14,603 nt of DNA from Deltaproteobacteria bacterium (GTDB lineage: Bacteria > Desulfobacterota > Desulfobaccia > Desulfobaccales > Desulfobaccaceae). The stretch covers positions 1 to 14,603 of the forward strand of contig VGSX01000063.1 in NCBI GenBank assembly GCA_016874895.1, in the 5' to 3' direction. A program made the position numbers and the translations under genes. Every line of letters starts with the position of its first letter. The stretch's first letter is position 1. Under the pieces are notes generated by a model. It was not told the DNA's origin, made no database searches, and saw only the letters and a program-made list of their open reading frames with translations. Below, piece by piece: positions 1-5,386 of the stretch.

Positions 1-489
1 CCCGGAAACCTGGTGGGGCTTATGGTCCCGACGGTGCTCCAGATTGACCCGCTCCAGCCAGTCCCCGGCCCGGCGCAGGGCCTCGTGGGAGGGCGTCCCC
101 CGCAAAATCTGGGGCAGGGCCACATTCTCCAGGATGGTCAACAAGGGCATGAGGTTAAAACTCTGGAAAACAATCCCCACCCGATCCCGGCGGTACTGGG
201 TCAGCCTGGCGTCATCAAAACGCCTCAAATCCCGCCCCTGGAAATGAATACTCCCCGCCGTAACGCTCTCCAAACCGCCGATGACATGGAGCAGAGTGCT
301 CTTACCGCAGCCGCTCTTCCCGGTCACGGCCACGAACTCGCCGTCGGCAATGTCCAGGTTGACATCCTGCAGGGCCATCACCTGCTCCGCACCCTGGCGG
401 TAGGTTTTGGTCACCCCCCGCAGCACGATGAGCGGGGCGGGCTGTTCCTGCAGCTCGGGAGTATCTTTAGCTCCTTTGTATGGTTGCAA
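1..489 (-). CDS. ABC transporter ATP-binding protein (LolD/MacB type), 3'-truncated by the window edge
   Basis: This is the ATPase subunit of an ABC transporter, seen only from its N-terminus to just before the signature motif. The minus strand reads LIVLRGVTKTYRQG, then the Walker A motif GKSGCGKST (about 303-330), a Q-loop GIVFQSFNLMP (about 150-175), and ends at QVSG, the start of the expected SGGQ signature, at base 1. The pattern (GVTKTY, LQDVNLDI, FQSFNLMPLLT) is that of the LolD/MacB/FtsE-like group that works with an FtsX-like permease in lipoprotein or macrolide-type export; substrate cannot be told. The start is unclear. The frame is closed by TAG at 493-495 and has no ATG before the conserved domain. 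TTG at 489 is the longest option and GTG at 426 would cut into the first strand. IS remnants lie directly upstream, so the 5' end may be altered. Confidence 0.85.
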   Translation of the reverse strand, partial: MQPYKGAKDTPELQEQPAPLIVLRGVTKTYRQGAEQVMALQDVNLDIADGEFVAVTGKSGCGKSTLLHVIGGLESVTAGSIHFQGRDLRRFDDARLTQYRRDRVGIVFQSFNLMPLLTILENVALPQILRGTPSHEALRRAGDWLERVNLEHRRDHKPHQVSG

Positions 490-495
490 ACACTA

Positions 496-755
496 TTCCT
501 AACTCGTTCAGTGAGTTCGACGCCATCGTGCTCAGGAGCGGAGAGGGCATCTTCTGTTTTTTCCATTCCTTCACGGAAGCATCTGTCAGTTAGAAGAGCC
601 TTTCTCCAGTATCCTCGGCGGCAACAATTCTTTCTGCCAAGAGCATCTCTGCTTCCGTTTTTTTCTCGGGTGAGTTTTCCAATCATTTCGGCTAGCGGAT
701 CCAATCCAAAGCGGCCACCTGGAGGGAAAACAATGGTGAATATCTTATCATAAAA
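496..755 (-). pseudogene. Degraded or unrecognised reading frame between the ABC gene and the IS remnants
   Basis: The minus strand here is open in one frame from about 753 to 411 (a TTG start at 704 is possible) and would give PPGGRFGLDPLAEMIGKLTRE, then a Cys/Arg-rich stretch. A second frame over about 605-690 reads TEAEMLLAERIVAAEDTGER before a stop, which looks more protein-like than the same bases in the first frame. Such switching between plausible frames is what a frameshifted gene looks like. The stretch also seems less GC-rich than its neighbours. I recognise no family. It may equally be non-coding junk left by the IS insertions. Low confidence. Confidence 0.25.
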
Positions 756-1040
756 AAGTGGCCGATTAAGTCAAGGGCGAAGTAATTTTTCTCATAAAAC
801 CTCCTTCTAATTCTAGGCGATAAAAATCATATGCCAGGCGATCCAGGATGACGTCAGCGATGGTGTCATCCTTGAACTGTTCATGCCAGGCTGCCACAGG
901 TAACTGGCTGGTCAGTAGAGTAGACCGGCGACGGTAACGATCATCCAGCAGGTCCAGGAGCAGGCGGGATTGTTCCGGAGTCAGGGGGGCCCGCAGCCAG
1001 TCATCGACCACCAGGAGATGTCGTTTGGCCAGGTTGGCTA
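755..1040 (-). mobile_element. IS21-family remnant (istB 3' end and probable right end)
   Basis: The IstB C-terminal half is followed directly by AGTGGCCGATTAAGTCAAG (on the plus strand, about 757-775). The GTGGCCGATT core resembles the GGCCGATT-like repeats found at IS21 ends. No IstA and no IstB N-terminus are present, so this is only the right-hand end of an element. Confidence 0.55.
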
Positions 1041-1398
1041 CCAGGGACGGGTTGGCCAGAGTCAGGATAAAGGCCTCAAACAGCAAGGTAAAACCACTAC
1101 CATCCCTGGCCCAGGGCACAGAAACCGTCTGCACCCCGCAATCCGGACATTCTACGCGGGGGAGGCGGGCGGTGATATAGGTCACATGCTCAAAAAAGTT
1201 TAGATGGCGCCAGGTTCTTTCAGCCGTATCATAGGCCTTACAGCCTTCCCGACCGCAGCCGGGGCAGGCCAAGAGGCTGCCGGAAGTGAACTCAATGTAG
1301 ATATCTAACTGCTTCTCTTCCACCTTAAAGGTGCAATTTTTTACCAGCCAGGGGGGGAGCAGTCCCAAGGCTAATTGCAATAAGTCTGTATCGTTAAT
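766..1398 (-). pseudogene. In-frame chimera: ISL3 transposase N-terminus joined to IS21 IstB C-terminus
   Basis: One open frame (ATG-less; TTG at 1380 gives 204 aa, stop TAA at 766-768) joins pieces of two unrelated transposition proteins. Residues about 1-108 (from 1380) are the zinc-ribbon N-terminus of an ISL3-family transposase: Cys39/42/47 and Cys78/81, with TAERTWRHLNFF and PWARDGSGFTLLFEAF. Residues about 115-200 are the C-terminal half of the IS21 helper ATPase IstB: Walker B LLVVDDW (122-128), LTPEQ, DRYRRRSTLLTSQLPV, then ADVILDRLAYDFYRLELEG and MRK. The join lies near 1029-1056. The ISL3 DDE catalytic core and the IstB Walker A are both missing, so neither activity is expected. Reading upstream, an in-frame ATT at 1396-1398, 8 nt after GGGG, sits where the ISL3 initiator should be, suggesting a lost ATG. 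It is a remnant, although an automatic annotator may call it an intact transposase or ATP-binding protein. Confidence 0.85.
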
Positions 1399-1450
1399 GG
1401 TTGTTATCCCCGATGGTTAAATTTTGACTATAGTATACCATAAAGACCCA
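1040..1450 (-). mobile_element. ISL3-family insertion sequence remnant (transposase 5' end)
   Basis: The transposase N-terminus (about 1056-1398) marks one end of an ISL3-type element. On the minus strand GGGTCTTTATGG (1438-1449) precedes the gene and may be the outer end, since ISL3 ends commonly begin with a GGGTC/GGCTC-like sequence close to the gene; this boundary is an inference. The rest of the element, with the catalytic domain and the other terminal repeat, is absent and replaced by IstB sequence. Confidence 0.55.
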
Positions 1451-1624
1451 TGGGGAGGATAAGGCTCCGCTGGAGAGCGACCCGAGCGCCGACACGGGTG
1501 GCTGGACGGCTGGAGGGCACCAGCAATAAAATCAAAACTATGAAACGCCTACCACTCTCATTGCACACTCACGTTACAGACAACCGCAAAACGCATTGTC
1601 TCCGGTGAAATTATCTGTTATGGT
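1451..1624. other. Gene-free spacer between the ISL3 remnant and the direct repeats
   Basis: No ORF with coding character is seen on either strand. A GC-rich part (about 1464-1525) contains small inverted repeats such as GCTGG...CCAGC, but nothing I recognise as a known RNA. The remaining sequence from 1776 to 1939 holds the second palindrome and the unremarkable leader of the next gene. Confidence 0.5.
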
Positions 1625-1664
1625 AATTGCCATTACCTGGCGGTCACCCGCGAACCATGAAAAT
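1625..1664 (+). repeat. Direct repeat copy A (about 40 bp)
   Basis: AATTGCCATTA, a variable stretch of about 9 nt, then GTCACCCGCGAACCATGAAAAT. Copy B at 1736-1775 has the same two conserved blocks (AATTGCCATTA and ACCCGCRAACCATGAAAAT) at the same spacing. Each copy is followed by a CT/GA-rich palindrome, so a larger module appears duplicated. Confidence 0.75.
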
Positions 1665-1690
1665 AACTCACTAGTTGCCCTCACCCTAAC

Positions 1691-1709
1691 CCTCTCCCAG
1701 AGGGAGAGG
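1691..1709. repeat. CT/GA-rich hairpin repeat after copy A
   Basis: CCTCTCCC (1691-1698), AGA, GGGAGAGG (1702-1709): a perfect 8 bp stem, preceded by GCCCTCACCCTAACC. The same CACCCTAACCCTCTCCC unit recurs in reverse orientation at 13066-13095, so it is a dispersed repeat. No T-run follows, so it is not an evident intrinsic terminator. Confidence 0.7.
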
Positions 1710-1735
1710 TGACGAAAGGAAGTTATTTTCTAATT

Positions 1736-1775
1736 AATTGCCATTAGTTATAAGTTACCCGCAAACCATGAAAAT
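1736..1775 (+). repeat. Direct repeat copy B (about 40 bp)
   Basis: Second copy of the unit at 1625-1664. It is followed by a TCTCCCCTTCGCCAGCGGGG-type palindrome (about 1800-1828), parallel to the hairpin after copy A. The middle of the unit differs between copies while both ends are conserved. Confidence 0.75.
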
Positions 1776-1939
1776 GTTCTTTCCCCACCTCAGCCCGACA
1801 TCTCCCCTTCGCCAGCGGGGGGAGAGGGAGGTTAAAGGAATATTGGCCAGAGATGCTACTTTCTTAAGCAACTGACCACTGCCCCCTGGCCACTTTATTT
1901 TCTTGGTAAGCGGGAAATCCCTCCTTAGGTTTTTATGGT

Positions 1940-2539
1940 ATGTCCTGGGCCAACATCATTACCTTAAGCCGTCTGCCTCTGCTTATTGCCTTTATAGCCT
2001 TATTGTTTTCCTCCAGCCAGGCATTAAGAATCATAAGTTTTTTCCTGTTGATAAACTTATTTCTGATGGACTGGTTCGACGGCTACGTGGCCCGTCTCCG
2101 GGACGAAGTGACCCAGTTGGGGGCCGTCTTGGATGTGGCCCTGGACCGGGCCGTGGAAAATATCCTTTGGGTGGTTTTTTTGTATATCTCTTTGGTGCCG
2201 TTGTGGGTGCCGATTCTCTTTCTGTGCCGGTCCTTCATCGTGGATAGTCTGCGGGGTATAGCCCTGTGTCAGGGAAAATCGGTCTTTGGCATGATGCACT
2301 CGTCCTGGGGCAAGTTCCTGGTGGCCTCCCGTTTCATGCGGGCCCTGTACGGCTTTGCCAAGGCCTGGGTCTTCTGCCAGCTTACCTTGACGCATGCCCT
2401 GTCGCTTCATTATCCACACTATGCCTCGCACCTGGAACCCCTCAACCGGGTTTTGTTTTACTCTGTCTCGGCCCTTTGCCTGGCCCGGGGTATTCCGGTC
2501 CTGCTGGATAGCCGGATATATTTCTCTCCCTCCCCTTGA
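1940..2539 (+). CDS. CDP-alcohol phosphatidyltransferase family protein (PgsA-like)
   Basis: Integral membrane enzyme of the CDP-alcohol phosphatidyltransferase family, which moves a phosphatidyl group from CDP-diacylglycerol to an alcohol acceptor, most often glycerol-3-phosphate (PgsA) or serine/inositol. The family signature D-x2-DG-x2-AR-x8-G-x3-D-x3-D is complete: Asp44, Asp47-Gly48, Ala51-Arg52, Gly61, Asp65 and Asp69. Hydrophobic segments at about 12-42 and 75-98, plus further ones near the C-terminus, fit the usual six-helix fold, and 199 aa is a normal length. The ATG at 1940 follows a weak TAGGT element; an ATG at 1935 is out of frame. The next gene, 31 nt downstream, encodes a HAD-IB phosphatase, which supports phosphatidylglycerophosphate synthesis. 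The acceptor is inferred from this context, not shown. Confidence 0.88.
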   Translation: MSWANIITLSRLPLLIAFIALLFSSSQALRIISFFLLINLFLMDWFDGYVARLRDEVTQLGAVLDVALDRAVENILWVVFLYISLVPLWVPILFLCRSFIVDSLRGIALCQGKSVFGMMHSSWGKFLVASRFMRALYGFAKAWVFCQLTLTHALSLHYPHYASHLEPLNRVLFYSVSALCLARGIPVLLDSRIYFSPSP

Positions 2540-2570
2540 AACCCGGAAACGTTACTAAAGGATAAAACCA

Positions 2571-3203
2571 GTGGGTGTGATTGCGGCAATTTTCGACGTG
2601 GACCGGACGCTGGTGCGCCCTCCCACCGAGCGGTTATTTTTCCTTTACCTTATCTGGCGCAGAAAAATCTCTTTAGTTCAGGCCCTCTGTTTCCTCATGA
2701 AATTGCCCCGCCAGGCGGAATATCGGTTCCAGGATAAAACCTATCTCAAGGGCCTGGCCGTCCCTGAGATCGAGCTCCTGGCCGGGGAATGTTACCAGAA
2801 ATACATTAAACCAAGACTGAGCCGGGCAGGGCTGGCTTGTCTGCAGGCCCATAAAGAAAAAGACCATAAAATCATTATATTGACCGGCTCCCTGCAGTGC
2901 TTGATGCTGCCTCTGCAAAGAGACCTGGAGGCTGATTGGCTCATTGCCGCCGCATTAGAGACCCGTGAGGGCCGCTGCACGGGGGCCGTCGCCGGGCTTC
3001 ACCCCCGGGGAAACCATAAGCTGCTGCTTTTGCAGGAGTTGGCTCAAAGGGAAGGAATCGATCTTGCCTCGTCTTATGCCTATGCCGATCACATTTCGGA
3101 TCTGCCCGTATTACTGAGCGTCGGTCATGCGGTGGCCGTTAATCCTTCCCGGCGATTAAGAATGTCCGTCCGGGAGCGGGGCTGGCCCATGCGCCGCTTT
3201 TAA
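2571..3203 (+). CDS. HAD-IB family phosphatase (PgpC/SerB-like)
   Basis: Soluble haloacid dehalogenase-superfamily phosphatase of 210 aa. Motif I is FDVDRTL, with nucleophile Asp9 and general acid Asp11. Motif II is IILTGS (Thr105/Ser107). Lys150 (GNHK) is motif III and YADHISDLP is motif IV, with Mg-binding Asp173 and Asp177. The helical cap between residues about 20 and 90 is typical of subclass IB, which includes phosphoserine phosphatase SerB and phosphatidylglycerophosphatase PgpC. Translation starts at GTG 2571, preceded at suitable distance by AAAGGA. Position right after a CDP-alcohol phosphatidyltransferase suggests it removes the phosphate from phosphatidylglycerophosphate; that is inference. 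No terminal membrane helix is obvious. A SerB-like small-molecule role remains possible. Confidence 0.85.
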   Translation: MGVIAAIFDVDRTLVRPPTERLFFLYLIWRRKISLVQALCFLMKLPRQAEYRFQDKTYLKGLAVPEIELLAGECYQKYIKPRLSRAGLACLQAHKEKDHKIIILTGSLQCLMLPLQRDLEADWLIAAALETREGRCTGAVAGLHPRGNHKLLLLQELAQREGIDLASSYAYADHISDLPVLLSVGHAVAVNPSRRLRMSVRERGWPMRRF

Positions 3204-3229
3204 GCCGCCTTAAGGGCTGTTCAAACAAA

Positions 3230-3257
3230 ATTCAAAGTTCAAGGTTTAAGGTTCAAA
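3230..3257 (+). repeat. Heptanucleotide tandem repeat (4 units of GTTCAAR type)
   Basis: ATTCAAA, GTTCAAG, GTTTAAG, GTTCAAA: four imperfect 7 bp units in register, just after the HAD phosphatase gene. The same heptamer family occurs at 10826-10860 and, reversed, at 11681-11701. Confidence 0.85.
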
Positions 3258-3362
3258 GAAAATATCGGGCAGAAAAGCAGAGTACTCCTCGTCTTCAGTC
3301 AAACTTTTCATGCTTAACGGATGGGCCACCGGCCCCCGAGTAACTTCGCTGAATTGAAATTA

Positions 3363-3391
3363 TTGACAGAGTTAAGGTTTTCCGTTATCAA
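3363..3391 (+). promoter_or_regulatory. Sigma70-type promoter for the zinc-ribbon/queD/cytochrome/pyrE operon
   Basis: A consensus -35 box TTGACA (3363-3368) is separated by 17 nt from TATCAA (3386-3391), which matches 4 of 6 bases of the -10 consensus. It lies about 60 nt upstream of the first ATG of a five-gene plus-strand run and no other strong promoter is apparent within that run. Confidence 0.6.
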
Positions 3392-3450
3392 AATCATGCA
3401 GATAATATCTCCCACCCTTTGTGAGGGAAAAATAGAGGGAGGATAGTCTT

Positions 3451-3702
3451 ATGAAATGCCCCCATTGCGGCGGCGATCTGGAGATGGTGGAATGCCCGCA
3501 CTGCGGCGTGGAAACCCCGGAAGAGGGAAATTTCTGCTGCCACTGCGGCGAGCCCTTAGAAATGGAGCTGCCCCCTGACCTGGCCAACCGCGTTCTTTGC
3601 CCTGATGGAGCCTGCATCGGCACTCTCAATGAAGCCGGAGAATGCAGCGTTTGCGGCACCGCTTATAAATCCGTCCTGGAAGGGGAGACCTCCCATGGAT
3701 GA
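3451..3702 (+). CDS. Small zinc-ribbon protein
   Basis: An 83 aa cytoplasmic protein built of Cys pairs: C3/C6, C15/C18, C29-C30/C32, C50/C55 and C65/C68. CPHCG, CPHCG and CHCGEP are classic zinc knuckles, so it should bind at least two zinc ions (two rubredoxin-like ribbons in tandem). Such proteins often mediate protein or nucleic-acid contacts, but no function can be assigned from sequence. The ATG at 3451 has a strong ribosome site GAGGGAGGA just upstream. Its stop overlaps the start of the next gene by 8 bp (ATGGATGA), implying translational coupling. It is first in the likely operon driven by the promoter at 3363. Confidence 0.8.
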   Translation: MKCPHCGGDLEMVECPHCGVETPEEGNFCCHCGEPLEMELPPDLANRVLCPDGACIGTLNEAGECSVCGTAYKSVLEGETSHG

Positions 3703-3907
3703 AGCCCTGGTGAAACAGTTAAAGCAGCGCGTGGAAGCCGAACTGCGCCAGCGGGAAATGGACTTTGTGTCTTATTATCTGGATGAACTCCTGAAAATCG
3801 AGGCCAAGCGGCATAAAGAACTGGCCGCCCTCCAGAATGATCTAAAAAATCTGATCAGCCGGGTGCAGAATCGGCTGAAAAACCTCAAGAGCTCCAAGAC
3901 TGGATAA
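3695..3907 (+). CDS. Small charged helical (coiled-coil) protein of unknown function
   Basis: A 70 aa protein, almost wholly helical by composition: rich in Lys, Glu, Arg and Leu, with heptad-like spacing from about residue 5 to 66 (KQLKQRVEAELRQRE, then LAALQNDLKNLISRVQNRL). No signal peptide, membrane segment or Cys. I recognise no family. The ATG at 3695 overlaps the zinc-ribbon stop by 8 bp, with AGGGGAGA before it. The same frame extends upstream to an ATG at 3605, but that would lie inside the zinc-ribbon gene and lacks a ribosome site, so 3695 is preferred. The coupling suggests the two small proteins act together. Confidence 0.7.
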   Translation: MDEALVKQLKQRVEAELRQREMDFVSYYLDELLKIEAKRHKELAALQNDLKNLISRVQNRLKNLKSSKTG

Positions 3908-3911
3908 AAAT

Positions 3912-4280
3912 ATGTATGAACTTAAAGTTGTCACTCACTTTGCTGCGGCCCACCGCCTGGATAATTTTTACGGTAAGTGCGAAGCCTTGCATGGCCATAA
4001 CTGGAAAGTCGAAATTTTCGTCAGCGCCGACAGTCTTGATGAAACCGGCCTGGTCCTGGATTTCGGGAAGATCAAAAGCAAGGCCAAGGAAGTTCTGTCC
4101 GAGTTCGATCACACCTTTCTCAATGAATTGCCGGCCTTCCGGGATCAGAATCCCTCTTCGGAAAATCTGGCCCGGCACCTCTTCGAACGTTTAGGTTCGG
4201 CCATCAATGATCAGCGCGTCAGAGTGACCAGGGTCGGGGTCTGGGAATCGGACCATACCAGCGCCTCCTATTTTGCCTGA
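3912..4280 (+). CDS. queD: 6-carboxytetrahydropterin synthase / 6-pyruvoyl-tetrahydropterin synthase family (QueD)
   Basis: Zinc enzyme of the PTPS/QueD family. QueD converts 7,8-dihydroneopterin triphosphate to 6-carboxy-5,6,7,8-tetrahydropterin, the second step to 7-deazaguanine and tRNA queuosine. The zinc ligands His14 (AAAHRL), His27 and His29 (ALHGHNW) are present, as is the catalytic Cys23 (GKCEALHGH). FDHTFLNEL and the C-terminal VWESDHTSASY supply the conserved Asp-His and Glu. At 122 aa it has the normal bacterial QueD length. The ATG at 3912 lies 4 nt after the preceding stop, with GGATAAAAAT as spacer. The other queuosine genes (queC, queE, queF) are not in this window, so a related pterin activity cannot be ruled out. 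Confidence 0.88.
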   Translation: MYELKVVTHFAAAHRLDNFYGKCEALHGHNWKVEIFVSADSLDETGLVLDFGKIKSKAKEVLSEFDHTFLNELPAFRDQNPSSENLARHLFERLGSAINDQRVRVTRVGVWESDHTSASYFA

Positions 4281-4290
4281 TGCCCGTCCT

Positions 4291-4701
4291 ATGAAGCCAC
4301 AGAGGATCTGCCGGATGTGGTTGCTCCTGCTCGTGGCCGGCGCTATACTTCCGGGTGCCAAAATCTCCGGCCCCACCGAACCTAAAGCGGTAAGTATCTT
4401 GTCCAGCGATCTCTTCCAGCCTCGCACCAGAGGTCCGGTGTATTTTCGGCACTCAACGCATGAAGCGGCTGGCGTCAGCTGCACCGCCTGCCATCACGAT
4501 TACGTGTCGGGGCGCAATCGCTGGCGGCCGGGGCTCCCGGTGGAAAAGTGTCAGACCTGCCACCGGGAGGAGCCTCAGGCCGGAAAATTAGACCTGAAAA
4601 ACGCCTTTCATCGCCAGTGTAAGGATTGCCATCTGAAATCACGGCAACGGGGTCGCATGGCCGGCCCCGTAAAATGCCAGGAATGCCACGGCATGTCTTA
4701 A
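4291..4701 (+). CDS. Tetraheme cytochrome c (class III / cytochrome c3-like)
   Basis: A periplasmic multiheme electron-transfer protein. Four CxxCH heme sites are visible in 136 aa: CTACH (64-68), CQTCH (87-91), CKDCH (110-114) and CQECH (129-133). Candidate distal His ligands are in YFRHSTHEA (54, 57), the HH of the first site (69) and FHRQC (107). Residues about 9-24 form a hydrophobic export signal after basic residues. The order of sites, including FRHSTHEA before the first heme, is that of cytochrome c3-family proteins common in sulfate- and metal-reducing anaerobes. An in-frame TTG at 4273 would overlap queD; the ATG at 4291, 10 nt after the queD stop, gives a better signal peptide and is preferred. 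It stands between biosynthetic genes with no obvious redox partner. Confidence 0.88.
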   Translation: MKPQRICRMWLLLLVAGAILPGAKISGPTEPKAVSILSSDLFQPRTRGPVYFRHSTHEAAGVSCTACHHDYVSGRNRWRPGLPVEKCQTCHREEPQAGKLDLKNAFHRQCKDCHLKSRQRGRMAGPVKCQECHGMS

Positions 4702-4718
4702 AGTGGGGGGAAGAATCC

Positions 4719-5276
4719 GTGCCAGCTCAAAACCATCGGGAACGCCTGCGCAGCATCTTGCGACGGCAGGCATATTTTCGGCAAGCGGTGATCCTGTCAT
4801 CCGGCAAACCCAGCCATTACTATATCGATTGCCGGAAAGTCACCCTGTCAGCTGAGGGGGCCTATCTCACTGCCCAGTTAATCTTGACGGCCTTAGCAGA
4901 CAGCCCGGTGGAGGCCATCGGCGGCCTGACCCTGGGGGCGGACCCCATCGTCGCCGCGGTGGCGGCCCTGAGTTTTGCCGCCCACCGCCCCCTGGAGGCC
5001 TTCATTATCCGGAAGGAGGCTAAAAAACACGGACAGCGCCGCTCCATTGAAGGGCCCACCCTCCGGGCCGGGGCCCGGGTGGCCATCGTCGATGACGTCG
5101 CCACCAGCGGCGGCTCTCTGATGCAGGCCATTGTCCGGGTGCAGGAGGAGACGGATTGGCGCATTGACAAGGTAATCTGTCTGGTGGACCGCCAGGAGGG
5201 AGCCCGGGAGAGACTGGCCCAGGCCGGCTTTGAACTCACTGCCCTGTTTACTGGCCAAGAACTTGAGGCTCTTTAG
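4719..5276 (+). CDS. pyrE: Orotate phosphoribosyltransferase
   Basis: Cytoplasmic enzyme that joins orotate and PRPP to give orotidine 5'-phosphate, the fifth step of pyrimidine synthesis. The type I phosphoribosyltransferase PRPP motif VAIVDDVATSGGS lies at residues about 121-133. The catalytic-loop Lys residues are in IIRKEAKKHG (about 97-106), and SSGKPSHYYIDCRK near the N-terminus matches the OPRT substrate loop. It is 185 aa, within the normal range. The start is GTG at 4719, 7 nt after GGGGGGAAG; the frame extends upstream to 4626 but that would overlap the cytochrome gene by more than 70 bp. It follows the cytochrome by 17 nt and is last in the run. A long inverted repeat spans its stop codon. 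Confidence 0.92.
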   Translation: MPAQNHRERLRSILRRQAYFRQAVILSSGKPSHYYIDCRKVTLSAEGAYLTAQLILTALADSPVEAIGGLTLGADPIVAAVAALSFAAHRPLEAFIIRKEAKKHGQRRSIEGPTLRAGARVAIVDDVATSGGSLMQAIVRVQEETDWRIDKVICLVDRQEGARERLAQAGFELTALFTGQELEAL

Positions 5277-5311
5277 TCTCGGTCAAAAGGGCATTGTCAC
5301 CCTCAAGTTCT
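5258..5311 (+). repeat. Long inverted repeat spanning the pyrE stop codon
   Basis: AGAACTTGAGG (5258-5268) and CCTCAAGTTCT (5301-5311) are perfect reverse complements, extendable to CCA/TGG with one bulge. The 32 nt loop contains the pyrE TAG (5274-5276). A T-run (5334-5340) lies about 22 nt beyond, too far for a standard intrinsic terminator, so a role in mRNA 3' processing or stability is more likely. Confidence 0.6.
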
Positions 5312-5339
5312 CTGGCATGGTTGGTGGAAAAATCTTTTT

Positions 5340-5368
5340 TTGGCCCAGAGTGCTGATGGTGTTATAAT
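5340..5368 (+). promoter_or_regulatory. Candidate sigma70 promoter for the two-component gene cluster
   Basis: A perfect -10 TATAAT (5363-5368) has TTGGCC (5340-5345; 4 of 6 bases of the -35 consensus) 17 nt upstream, behind an A/T-rich tract. Transcription would start near 5375, giving a leader of about 130 nt before the first kinase gene. Confidence 0.55.
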
Positions 5369-5386
5369 AAATGCAGGCGATTAGCT

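Noticed and set aside
13..753. 246-codon plus-strand open frame
   Set aside because: It is the antisense shadow of the ABC ATPase and of the degraded stretch; its protein is Pro/Gln/His-rich with no domain character, while the minus strand has Walker A and Q-loop.
1451..1560. tRNA or other stable RNA in the GC-rich spacer
   Set aside because: No cloverleaf, T-loop GTTCRANYC motif or known RNA consensus could be found.
3201..3219. Terminator after the HAD phosphatase (CCTTAAGG palindrome)
   Set aside because: The stem is short and no T-run follows.
3605..3694. Longer N-terminus for the coiled-coil protein from ATG 3605
   Set aside because: It lies within the zinc-ribbon gene in another frame with no ribosome site; ATG 3695 has one and makes a typical stop/start overlap.
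4626..4718. Longer N-terminus for PyrE from ATG 4626
   Set aside because: It would overlap the cytochrome gene by 76 bp and adds non-conserved residues; GTG 4719 has a strong ribosome site and gives the normal OPRT N-terminus.
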